A stretch of DNA of 64,000 nucleotides from Pegoplata infirma (taxonomy: Eukaryota; Arthropoda; Insecta; Diptera; Anthomyiidae). Location: NCBI GenBank assembly GCA_963921195.1, contig OY992537.1, positions 20,420,642-20,484,641 on the forward strand, given 5' to 3'. Shown piece by piece: positions 32,991 through 43,495 of this stretch. A program made the position numbers and the translations under genes. The notes beneath the pieces were generated by a model, which saw only the letters and a program-made list of their open reading frames with translations, was not told the origin of the DNA and made no database searches. Positions within the stretch are counted from its first letter, which is position 1, and each line of letters begins with the position of its first letter.

Positions 32991-33110
32991 ATTTTTTCAA
33001 AAAAATAAGGAAATTTAAATTAATTTTATATACTATACTCACTTTGTCATTCCGTGTTTAACGCATCAAAATATATAAAATATCGGTCTAGGAGCCCATG
33101 AAGTATATAT

Positions 33111-34644
33111 GGGGCATTCCATGTCAAATCGGACACTTTGAAATTTTTTTTTTTTAGATTTTCCCAATTTGTTTACAGTTTTTAGTACCCTTCCAAAAAT
33201 CTTTCGTGGTAAATTTTCAGATTTTTTGATGACCCGTTCAAAAGATATCGAATTTTTTTAAAAATTGGTAGTTTGTTCCTTTACTCAAACTTTTTTTACT
33301 CATAAATTCTTCAATAATGGTCCAAATTTCAATTTTTTTTTTCAAAATGGTTGTTTTTTTACATACATTTAACAAAAAAATCCCAAAAAATTCTTAAAAG
33401 CACTCTAGTAGGCGATTTTTAAGTTTTAAAATTTAAATCTCATTTTTGAAAATGTTTGTACTCTTCGATTTTTTTGAAATTTTTATGTGTAAAACTTCTA
33501 TCGATTCTAAAAATGTTTGCCCAGGAGGACCGTGGGATAACGATTATTACTATTTTTTAAAATTTAAAAAAAAATATTATTGTAATTTTCCAATCTTAAA
33601 ATCATTCCTACTGCTCCAATGGTGCGTCATAGAGGGGTCAATTACAAGACCGACCCCCATTAATTTTTACGTCTAAACATTTCTTTGAACAAACTAATAC
33701 CCTATCTCCAATTTCTAAGGGGGCTCCCACACAAGACGACATTTTTTAAAATTTGCTCCAACCGCTCTAACTGCCCTAAGAGTGCCCTTAGAGCAACTAA
33801 ATGTATGACCGAACCACAATGCTTTTTTAGTACAAACATTTTCTCAGAACACACCTACACTCTATCTCTAGCTGTTAAGGCGGCCCCCATACAATTTTAT
33901 TCATTTTTTGAAAATTTGTTTTATTAAATCAGCTTCTACCGGTCCAATGGTGCGTCCGAGAAAGGTCATTAATGAGACCGACCCCCATTTATTTTAACCC
34001 TACAACATTTTTATAAAACATACCTACGCCTTATCTCCACTCCCTAAGTAGGCTTCCGTTCAAAATTACATTTTTATAAAATTTGCTTCAACTGTTATTT
34101 CTATGGGAGCCTACTTAGGGAGTGGAGATAGGGCGTAGGTATGTTTTACAAAAATGTTGGAGGGTAAAAATAAATGGGGTCGGTCTCACAAATTACCAAA
34201 AAATTAAAAAAAAAAAAAATAGTAATAATCGTTATCCCACGATCCTCCTGGGCAAAAATTTGTAGAATCAATATAAGTTTTACACAAAAAAATTTCAAAA
34301 AAATCGAAGAGTACAAACATTTAAAAAATTGAGATTTAAATTTTAAAACTTAAAAATCGCATACTAGAGCGCTTTCAAGAATTTTTTCGGATTTTTTTTT
34401 TTTAAAGTACGTAAAAAACAAAAATTAAAAAAGAAAAAATTTGAAAATTTGACCATTATTGAAGAAGTTATGAGTAAAAGAAGTTTGAGTAAAGGAACAA
34501 ACTACCAATTTTTCAAAATTCGATATCTTTTGAACAGGTCATCAAAAAAATCTGAAAATTTACCACGAAGGAGTTTTCCCAATTTAGAATTGGGAAAATC
34601 TAAATTTTTTTTTTCAAAGTGTCCGATTTGACATGGAAAGCGCC
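33111..34644. mobile_element. 1.5 kb foldback, CATTCCATGTCAAATCGG ends
   Basis: Left GGGGCATTCCATGTCAAATC and inverted right GGCGCTTTCCATGTCAAATC continue as matching arms with 'ggacactttgaaa'. Inner pairing includes 33528-33560 with 34210-34250 ('gtgggataacgattattact'). ATATAT lies on both sides and may be the target duplication. A nested palindrome near 34020-34145 ('ctccactccctaagtaggct') is off the main centre. Inserted in the DINE-like host at its conserved 'agtatatat' site. Confidence 0.85.
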
Positions 34645-35112
34645 ATATATTTATGATTGAGGATCGATTCTAAGACATTCTAGCTATGTCCGTCTGTCCG
34701 TCTGTCCGTCTGACTGTCTTTAGTTAAAACGATGCAGTTCAAAATAAAAGAGCTAGACTCCCGACATCTGGCACTATTATATCTTATGTTCCTAGGCAGG
34801 TTAAGTTCGTAAATGAACAAAATCGGACCAGGGGGAAAAATCGGACCTCTGAAAAAATAACATTTTTTACATGATTTTTTGTGTTTTTGTTTAACAAATA
34901 CAACATTTTTATGGTACAATAAGTTCAAAGTCCAGCATTTGGACCCAGAGAATTATAAAATGTCATTTTTTTCGGCCACCCCCTTTTATGGGCGTGGAAT
35001 AGTTTTTTTTTTTTTTTTATTTCCCCCCCCCCCAAATACTACTACCGATCCCCCCACCACTCCAAAAAAATAAAACGCCCATGCATTTATTTTTTTATTT
35101 TTTTGCATGTTA

Positions 35113-37300
35113 TCTATATATATAAAAGAGTAACGTGACTGACTGACTGACTGACTGACTGACTGACTGACTGACTGACTCATCATCGCCCAGCCCAAAC
35201 CGCTGAAGCTAGAGACTTGAAATTTGGACTGTAGGTTCACCTCCCGGAATATAGATCCACTAAGGCTGGATTTTGGCCAATGTTGATTCTAAGGGGGTAA
35301 AAAGGGTAAAAAACTGTACTTTTGGTACTTTTTATATCTCATGAAATAATAGTCATAGAGACTTGAAATTTGAACTGCATGTTCACCTCCCGGAATGTAG
35401 ATCCTGTAAGGCTGGACTTTTGCCAATGTTGATTCTAAGGGGACAAAAAGGGTAAAAAACTGTACTTTTGGTACTTTTTATATCTCCTGAAATAATGGTC
35501 ACAGAGACTTGAAATTTGGACTGTATGTTCAACTCCTGGAATATAGATCCAGTAAGGCCGGATTTTTGCCAATGTTGATTCTAAGGGGGTAAAAAGGGTA
35601 AAAAAACTGTACTTTTGGTACTTTTTATATCTCATGAAATAATGGTCACAGAAACTTGAAATTTGGACTGTATGTTCACCTCCCGGAATATAGATCCGGT
35701 AAGGCTGGATTTTTGCCAATGTTGATTCAAAGGGGATAAAAAGGGTAAAAAAATGTACCTTTGGTACCTTTTATATTTCCTTAAATAATGGTCCTAGACA
35801 CTTGAAATTTTCATTGTAGGTTCAGCTCCCGGAATATAAATCTACTAAGCCTGGATTTTGCCAATGTTGATTCTAAGGGGTAAAAAGGGTAAAAAACTGT
35901 ACTTTTGGTACCTTTTATATTTTCTTAAATAATGGTCCTAGAAACTTAAAATTTGCAATGTAGGTTCATCTCCCGGAAAAAATATTCACCAAGGCTGGGT
36001 TTTTGCCAATGTTGACTCTACGGGGGTAAAATGGAAAAAAGTGTACTTTTTGTAATTTTTTTAGTTTACTGAAATAATGGTACCTTATATAAAAAGTACC
36101 TTTTATAAAAAGTACCTTTTATAAAAAGTACCTTTTATAAAAAGTACCTTTTATAAAAAGTACCTTTTATAAAAAGTACCTTTTATAAAAAGTACCTTTT
36201 ATAAAAAGTACCTTTATAAAAAGTACCTTTTATAAAAAGTACCTTTTATAAAAAGTACTTTTTATATAAAGTACCTTTTATAAAAAGTACCTTTTATAAA
36301 AAGTACCTTTTATAAAAAGTTACTTTTATAAAAAGTACCTTTTATAAAAAGAACCTTTTATATAAAGTACCTTTTATAAAAAGTACCTTTTATAAAAAGT
36401 ACCTTTTATAAAAAGTACCTTTTATAAAAAGTACCTTTTATAAAAAGTACCTTTTATAAAAAGTACCTTTTACAAAAAGTACCTTTTATAAAAAGTACCT
36501 TTTATAAAAAGTACCTTTTATAAAAAGTACCTTTTATAAAAAGTACCTTTTATAAAAAGTACCTTTTATAAAAATTTCCTTTTACAAGAAGTACCTTTTA
36601 TAAAAAGTACATTTTATAAAAAGTACCTTTTATAAAAAGTACCTTTTATAAAAAGTACCTTTTATAAAAAGTACCTTTTATAAAAAATACCTTTTATAAA
36701 AAGTACCTTTTATAAAAAGTACCTTTTGAATAATGGATTGTAGGATCCTTCGGTGAAGAAAAAACATTCTGAAAGAGGTACTTTTTTAAATTTCGTTTCT
36801 AATGGGGGTAATAAAGTGTACTTTTGGTACTTTTTTTGTGCCTATAATAATGACCTTAGAAGATGGAGATGGAATTGGAAATGAAATGGAGTAGAACGGG
36901 GAACAGTATGGAGTAGAGCAGGGAACAATATGGAATGATATTTTTAACTAAAATTTTTGGTGTTTAGCTTTTTTTCGTTCCATATTTTTTTTTTAATTCC
37001 AATTTCTTTTTTCACTGAAATATTTATTCACTCAAAATCCAAAATCCCGACATAAGGGCTCGAAAATTGTTATTATTTTTTTCCCCGGAAAGAACATGAT
37101 AACGTACCAGCAAAGTTATTAAAATTTTATTGTTTATATTATTCATTGAAATATTTTTTTATGGAAGACTTTAACGTCCACAAGTAAATAAAACAAAGAC
37201 TACGTAAGGGAATTTTTTGAAAATCGATAGAGTAATCCTGACCCCTTTATTATCCGGTATTCAATACAACCGGTAACGAAGTACCGGGATTGTAAGCTAG
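35113..37300 (+). mobile_element. Helitron copy 1 of a head-to-tail dimer
   Basis: Starts TCTATATATATAAAAGAG after A (35112) and ends with hairpin CCGGTA-acgaag-TACCGG, gattgtaag, CTAG (37297-37300). It holds (GACT)n at 35137-35180 and six 146-bp units (35212-36080, 'gacttgaaatttgg...ggtactttttatat'). A 16-bp array follows (36080-36728). No Rep/helicase, so non-autonomous. Confidence 0.9.
36080..36728. repeat. 16-bp tandem array, about 40 copies
   Basis: Unit gtaccttttataaaaa, almost invariant, with a few variants (ttttacaaaaag, aattcc). The unit contains the palindrome ttttataaaa. It seems to have grown from the 'ggtactttttatat' end of the adjacent 146-bp units. Confidence 0.95.
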
Positions 37301-40300
37301 TCTATATATATAAAAGAGTAACGTGACTGACTGACTGACTGACTGACTGACTGACTTATTGACTGATTCATCATCGCCCAGCCCAAACCGCTGAAGCTAG
37401 AGACTTGAAATTTGGACTGTAGGTTCACCTCCCGGAATATAGATCCACTAAGGCTGGATTTTTGCCAATGTTGATTCTAAGGGGGTAAAAAGGGTAAAAA
37501 ACTGTACTTTTGGTACTTTTTATATCTCCTGAAATAATGGTCGTAGAGACTTGAAATTTGGACTGCATGTTCATCTCCCGGAATATATAACCGCCACGGC
37601 TGGATTTTTGCCAGTGTTGATTCTAAGGGGGTAAAAAGGGTAAAAAACTGTACTTTTGGTACTTTTTATATCTCCTGAAATAATGGTCATAGAGACTTGA
37701 AATTTGGACTGTATGTTCACCTCCCGAAATATAGATCCACTAAGACTGGATTTTTGCCAGTGTTGATTCTAAGGGGGTAAAAAGGGTAAAAAACTGTACT
37801 TTTGGTACTTTTTATATCTCCTGAAATAATGTTCATAGAGACTTGAAATTTGGACTGTATGTTTACATTATGGAATTTAGATCCAGTAAGGCTGGGTTTT
37901 TGCCAATGTTGGTTCTAAGGGGGTAAAAAGGGTAAAAATCTGTACTTTTGTGTACTTTTTATATCTCCTGAAATAATGGTCATAGAGACTTGAAATTTGG
38001 ACTGAATGTTCACCTCCCGAAATATAGATCCACTAAGGCTGGATTTTTGCCAGTGTTGATTCTAAGGGGGTAAAAGGGTAAAAAACTGTACTTTTGTTAC
38101 TTTTTATATCTCCTGAAATAATGGTCATAGAGACTTGAAATTTGGATTGTATGTTTACATTATGGAATTTAGATCCAGTAAGGCTGGTTTTTTGCCAATG
38201 TTGGTTCTAAGGGGGTAAAAAGGGTAAAAATCTGTACTTTTGGTACTTTTTATATCTCCTGAAATAATGGTCATAGAGACTTGAAATTTGGACTGTATGT
38301 TCACCTCCCGAAATATAGATCCACTAAGGCTGGATTGTTGTCAGTGTTGATTCTGAGGGGGTAAAAAACTGAACTTTTGGTACTTTTTATATCTCCTGAC
38401 ATAATGGTACTAGAAACTTGAAATTTGCAATTTCGGTTCACTTCCGGGAAAAAAGATTCACTACGGCTGGGTTTTTGCCAATGTAGATTCTACGGGAGTA
38501 AAATGGGTAAAAAAGTGTACTTTTGGTACTTTTTTTTATTTACTAAAATAATGGTCATTCAAACTTGAAATTTAGAATGTAGGATCCTTTAGTGAAATAA
38601 AAAATTCTGGAACATGTACTTTCTGAAAATTCTGTACCGTTTATAAAAATTATTTTTTTTAAAAAGTACCTTTTATAAAAACTACCTTTTATAAAAAGTA
38701 CCTTTTATAAAAAGTAATTTTTATAAAAAGTACCATTTATAAAAAGTACTTTTATAAAAAGTACCTTTTATAAAAAGTACTTTTATAAAAAGTACTTTTA
38801 TAAAAAGTACCTTTTATAAAAAGTACCTTTTATAAAAAGGACCTTTTATAAAAAGTACCTTTTATAAAAAGTACTTTTTATAAAAAGTACCTTTTATAAA
38901 AAGTACCTTTTATAAAAAGTACCTTTTATAAAAAGTACCTTTTATAAAAAGTACCTTTTATAAAAAAGTACCTTTTATAAAAAGTACCTTTTATAAAAAG
39001 TACCTTTTATAAAAAGTACCTTTTATAAAAAGTACCTTTTATAAAAAGTACCTTTTATAAAAAGTACCTTTTATAAAAAGTACCTTTTATAAAAATTACC
39101 TTTTATAAAAATTACCTTTTATAAAAAGTACCTTTTATAAAAAGTACCTTTTATAAAAAGTACCTTTTATAAAAAGTACCTTTTATAAAAAGTACCTTTT
39201 ATAAAAAGTACCTTTTATAAAAAGTGCCTTTTATAAAAAGTACCTTTTATAAAAAGTACCTTTTATAAAAAGTACCTTTTATAAAAAGTACCTTTTATAA
39301 AAAGTACCTTTTATAAAAAGTACCTTTTATAAAAAGTACCTTTTATTAAAAGTACCTTTTATAAAAAGTACCTTTTATAAAAAGTACCTTTTATAAAAAG
39401 TACCATTTATAAAAAGTACCTTTTATAAAAAGTACCCTTTATAAAAAGTACTTTTTATAAAAATTACCTTTCAAAAAAATTACCTTTAATATAAAGTACC
39501 TTTTATTAAAAGTACCGAAAGTGCTGAAACAATGATCCTAGAAAATTGAAATATGGAATGTAGGATTTTTCGATGAAGAAAAAAACATTCTGGAAGAAAT
39601 ACTTTTTGGAAATTCCGTTTCTAACGGAACTTTTGGTACTTTTTTTGTTCCTATAATAATGACCTTAGAAGCTTGAATTTTGGAATGTAGGGTACTTCGG
39701 TGAAAAAACATTCTGCTAAAGTATTTTTTAAAAAAAATCCGTTTCTAGAGGTATAAAAAAGGGTTTTTTGATACTTTTTATATTTCATGAAGTAATGATC
39801 CTAGGCACTGAAATTTTGAATGCTTTATTTTAGGAAATTCTGTTTCTAAGGGTCGCGACTGATTGTAAAGGGGATAAAGAAGTGTAAATTTGGTTATTCT
39901 TATATTTCTTGAAATAATGGTTCAGAAACTTGATATTTTAAATATAGGATCAACTAGCACAAAAAAAAAAGGTTTTTTGGAAAATTTAATTTTAAGGGAA
40001 GAGGTGGCAAATTGTTATTTTTACCTATCTAACTATTAAACTAAAAGCCCCAGAAATAGCAGCCATATTTTAAATTTTAAAATTTTAGGATAAAAAGGGG
40101 TACCTGGTAAAAGTGGTGTAAAATGGTACTTTTCATATCTATAAAATAATGACAATATAAATTTTTATTTCTTTAACGCATATTATACGGAGAGGAATGA
40201 AACTTGAATGGAACAAAAGGAGATGGAATTGGAAATGAAATGGAGTAGAACGGGGATCGAAATGAAATAGAGCAGGGAACAATATGGAATGATACTTTTT

Positions 40301-40682
40301 ACTCAAATTTATGGTATTTAACTTTTTTTATTCCATATTTTTTCTCCCTATATGTTTTTTCACTCAAACTTATTTTTATTCCCATTTCTTTTTTCACTGA
40401 AATATTTATCCACTTTAAATCCAAAAACCTGATATAAGGGCTCGAAAATTGTCAATATCTTTTTTTCACCGGAACGCACATGATAACGTACCAGCGAAGT
40501 TATTCAAATTGTATTGTTTAAATTATTCATTGAAATATTATTTTATGAAAGACGTAAACGTCCACAAGTAAATAAAACAAAGACTACCTAGGGGAATTTT
40601 TTGAAATCATAGAGTAATCCTGATCCTTCTATTATTCGGTATTCAATACAACCGGTAACGAAGTACCGGGATGGTAAGCTAG
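37301..40682 (+). mobile_element. Helitron copy 2 of a head-to-tail dimer
   Basis: Its TC directly follows the CTAG of copy 1 with no spacer. It has the same order: (GACT)n at 37325-37356, about eight 146-bp units (37400-38560), a longer 16-bp array (38631-39516) and a tail matching copy 1 with an extra stretch at 39520-40200. It ends with CCGGTA-acgaag-TACCGG and CTAG (40679-40682) before T. Not autonomous. Confidence 0.9.
38631..39516. repeat. 16-bp tandem array, about 55 copies
   Basis: Same gtaccttttataaaaa unit as in Helitron copy 1, with more 15-bp variants (gtacttttataaaaa) near the left edge. It differs in length from the copy 1 array. Confidence 0.95.
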
Positions 40683-41130
40683 TTAGGTATAAAAGATTCG
40701 TCACAGCCAAATTTAACACTCTTATGCATTGAAGAATTAAACAGTGAAGTAATTAAACAGTGAAGTAAAAGTGAGGGACTTGATTTTTGTACATTTGTAA
40801 AACAAATGGAACATTTTTACGTCAAAAGTTTAGACTTGGTGAAAAAAAAAAATTATGGAAACAAAATTTTTGGTAAAAAAAAAAATTGGTGAACAAAAAG
40901 TTTTTGACGAAGAAAAAAACATTTTATGAAAAAAAAAAAAATTTTATAAAAAAAATATTTGAAGAAAAATAAAATTTAATTTTTTTTTGATGTAAAAAAC
41001 AAATCCTGAACAAACAAAACTTTATGGAAAAATATTTGATAAAAAAACATTTATGGAAAAAAATTGTTAAAAAAATAATTATCTAATAAAAAAATTTGAT
41101 AAAAAAAAAATCATAAAAAAAAATTAATTA

Positions 41131-41931
41131 AAACAAGGAAGAAAATTATAGTCGGTCAAGACCGACCATTTAATACCGTACACCAGAGTTTCCCGGAAAA
41201 TGGGTCGCAAGTTCAAACATGGACTATTTAGATCTATATTTTGTCAAATCTTCAATAAGTGTAAAAAACACCCACAAATCAAATTTGAGTGAAATAGGCT
41301 TCTTTCTGTTGACAATAAACCGCTTTAACTGAATATCGGGCAAAATGTTCATATGGGGCCTAAGTCCAAAAATGGTCCGATGATAATCAGATTTGATAAG
41401 GTTGTTAATTTATGCGTTTAACCTACACAAACAGAATTTTAATTAAATATTTTCAATTTTCATGAAATTTGAGAGATTTATGTGAAAATCGGGAAGGTTT
41501 TTTGTATGGGGGCTACAAGAAGAACCGTTCCGATTGCTTTAAAATTCGAAATGGTGATTTGTATAGATAAAACATGATTACCAGCCAAATTTCGAAAAGA
41601 TACCTATTATAATGCGGTTATTAGAGTCATTTGAGCCAAAACTAAAGAGGACCTTTGTATATGGGCTAGGTCTAAATATGGACCGATTTTTTCCAATTTC
41701 AATAGGCTTTGTCTTTGGACCAAGTTTAAAATTTCAAGTCAATTGGTATCGTCTTTACAACGTTTACGTGGACAGACAGACAGACGGACGGACATCGCTA
41801 AATCGATGAAAAAAGTGATTCTGAGTCGATCGGTATACTTAAAAGTGGGTCTAGGACCAATATTTCGGGTAATTACAAACATCAGCACTATCTCATCATA
41901 CCATGTACCACAGTGTGGTGTAGGGTATAAA
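41131..41931 (-). mobile_element. DINE-like element, AGTCGGTCAAGACCGACT subfamily, minus strand
   Basis: Reverse counterpart of 27212-28056. From the right: 'ttataccctacaccacactg', 'gaccgaaatattggtccta'-type start, 'gcgatgtccgtccgtctgtc', then 'cccattttccgggaaact' and the hairpin gtcggtcaagaccgac near 41151-41166. It ends at 'cttgttt' complement (41131). Frames at 41612-41943 are by-products. Confidence 0.7.
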
Positions 41932-42025
41932 AAAAATTTATGAAAAAAAAATTAATGGAAAAAAAAAATTGATGTAATAAAAAATTTGATAAAAAAAAAT
42001 TGATAAAAAAAAATTTTTAAAAATA

Positions 42026-42609
42026 CGATTAGAGTTTTATTCTAGTTCGAGGCCCAAAAATATTTCTATTTATGATATTGTCATAATAGAGTATTTTTAA
42101 TTTATTGCTTTAAAAAAAGTTACTATCTCATAGTATGTCTGTACTGATCAGTTTCATCCCCACTACCAACACTATTGTCCTACTATTATCCTACCAACAC
42201 TATTGTACCAACACTATTATCCTACCAACACTATTGTTTGGTTAGGCACTGTTGTTATTGTAAAATAACAGCAACACATATATTAATAGTTACCGACGGT
42301 GATTTAATGTATACAATTTTTGCTTTAAAAGAGTTATTTTTGTTGGAAAACAGATTTCGGACCTTCATAATAGTACTTCTCATATAACTTGGGAAATATA
42401 TCAAATATTATGTCTGGTTTTATGTTTGATTGACCAACGATGATTCTCTAAAGTCTGCTGAAGATTCCTTTAGTGGGGATGAAACTGATCAGTACAGACA
42501 TACTATGAGATAGTAACTTTTTTTAAAGCAATAAATTAAAAATACTCTATTATGACAATATCATAAATATAAATATTTTTGGGCTCGAACTAGAATAAAA
42601 CTCTAATCG
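42026..42609. mobile_element. Foldback with 137-bp arms, CTCGAAC(T)AG ends
   Basis: Arms 42026-42163 and 42472-42609 are near-perfect complements (cgattagagttttattctag... to ...cagtttcatccccact). The spacer has a 'ctaccaacactattgt' minisatellite (42163-42245) and a low-copy stretch. 'ctgaagattcctttagtggggatgaaac' near 42457 has a weak hammerhead-like layout with A9 paired. 'aaaggccgaataaa' after the right arm is the family tail. Confidence 0.75.
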
Positions 42610-42870
42610 AATATATATACATATATAAAGGCCGAATAAATACATTTTATTTTTATGTACCTTTTGGTACTAAAAATAAAAAAACAACATTTATTTTTAA
42701 AAATAATTATGTTACGTTCTATTCACCAGTAGGTGAATTATTATTCAAGTTACAAAACTTTTTGGTTTTAAGAAAATGTAAACATTAATTCTTATTTTCT
42801 TTTTTGTTAGTCGGCAGTTTATAAAGTCAAGCTTTTCAAATTAGACACCAGCTTAAAAACATTATCTTGT

Positions 42871-43007
42871 TAAAAAGGAACCCAAGGCCATTGTCCTACA
42901 GATCCAATATTTTCGTGAGTAAATATCGACCCTAAAAGAAATCTTTCGAAACTTGACGTTTTCAAAAATCGAAAAAAAAATGTAAATTTGCTCCACCCTA
43001 GTGTATA
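42871..43007. mobile_element. Solo right end of a CTAGGGTGG-family element
   Basis: 'aaggaacccaaggccattg' to 'tttgctccaccctagtg' matches the right arm of 62373-62881 (62756-62881). The left half is missing. Confidence 0.65.
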
Positions 43008-43110
43008 ATTTATGGGGTCCCCGATGGATATTTCGATGCGTTACAAACGGAATGACAAAGTGAGTGTGGGGGTATACTGTGGTTGGAGGGTATAAAAATA
43101 TATATTAAAA
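43008..43110 (-). mobile_element. DINE-like start and end fragment
   Basis: 'tttatggggtccccgatgga', 'atatttcgatgcgttacaaa', 'cggaatgacaaagtgagt' and then 'ggttggagggtataaaa'. The start and end motifs are only about 70 bases apart, so most of the body is deleted or two fragments are joined. Confidence 0.5.
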
Positions 43111-43494
43111 TTTTCCACTTAACAGTAATTTTTATATACAGATTTTTTATTTATTTTTGTTTTTTACCAATATCAAGTACACATAAATTGTATATTGATG
43201 ATAACCATGCCAACAGGACTTAAATCTATTTAAATGTAATAAAAATGGTTTCATAAATAACTCAAAAAGCTATGTTGGCATATTTTTTGTTTTTTAACTT
43301 TTTTATTCCACACACACATACACAGATATAAATATATCATAGTAACCATATAAAAATATCTATCCAAGCAACCAGCTGGCTGGTCAGCCAAACCATTCAG
43401 TCAAGCGTTCAACCAACCTACGAACGATCAGAGTCACCATCATCATCATCATCATCATCATCATATGCAGGAAGCGCAATGACCACCAGACTGT
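43111..43494. other. Low-copy DNA with (CAT)9
   Basis: A mixed-composition stretch (gctggctggtcagccaaacc) with (CAT)n at 43438-43464. The flank resumes after the element at 46187. No exon can be supported. Confidence 0.45.
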
Positions 43495-43495
43495 A

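Larger units (their letters stand above)
33031..40725 (+). mobile_element. DINE-like host element interrupted twice (composite)
   Basis: The host pieces are 33031-33110, 34645-35112 and 40683-40725. Joined in order they follow the copy at 11926-12527: 'gtcattccgtgtttaacgca', 'tatcggtctaggagccca', 'gtccgtctgtccgtctg', 'cccttttatgggcgtgg', 'tgcatgtta' | 'ttaggtataaaagattcg', 'cacagccaaatttaacactc'. The interruptions are a foldback (33111-34644) and a Helitron dimer (35113-40682). Confidence 0.75.
40726..42870 (+). mobile_element. A-rich DINE-type element, interrupted twice
   Basis: Host pieces: 40726-41130 ('tttgtacatttgtaaaacaa', 'gtttagacttggtgaaaa', A-rich tract), 41932-42025 (A-rich tract) and about 42690-42870 (ttcaccagtaggtgaa hairpin, 'tagacaccagcttaaaaaca'). 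The order matches 28800-30270. Interrupted by a DINE-like copy and the foldback 42026-42609. Confidence 0.6.

Noticed and set aside
36080..36728. CRISPR-like regular array
   Set aside because: The 16-bp units are directly adjacent with no spacers, and the DNA is eukaryotic; it is a plain tandem repeat.
42457..42490. Fifth hammerhead-like motif (ctgaaga...gggatgaaac)
   Set aside because: The base that must stay free in the core would pair in the best stem, and the arms of the foldback explain the sequence; too weak to call.
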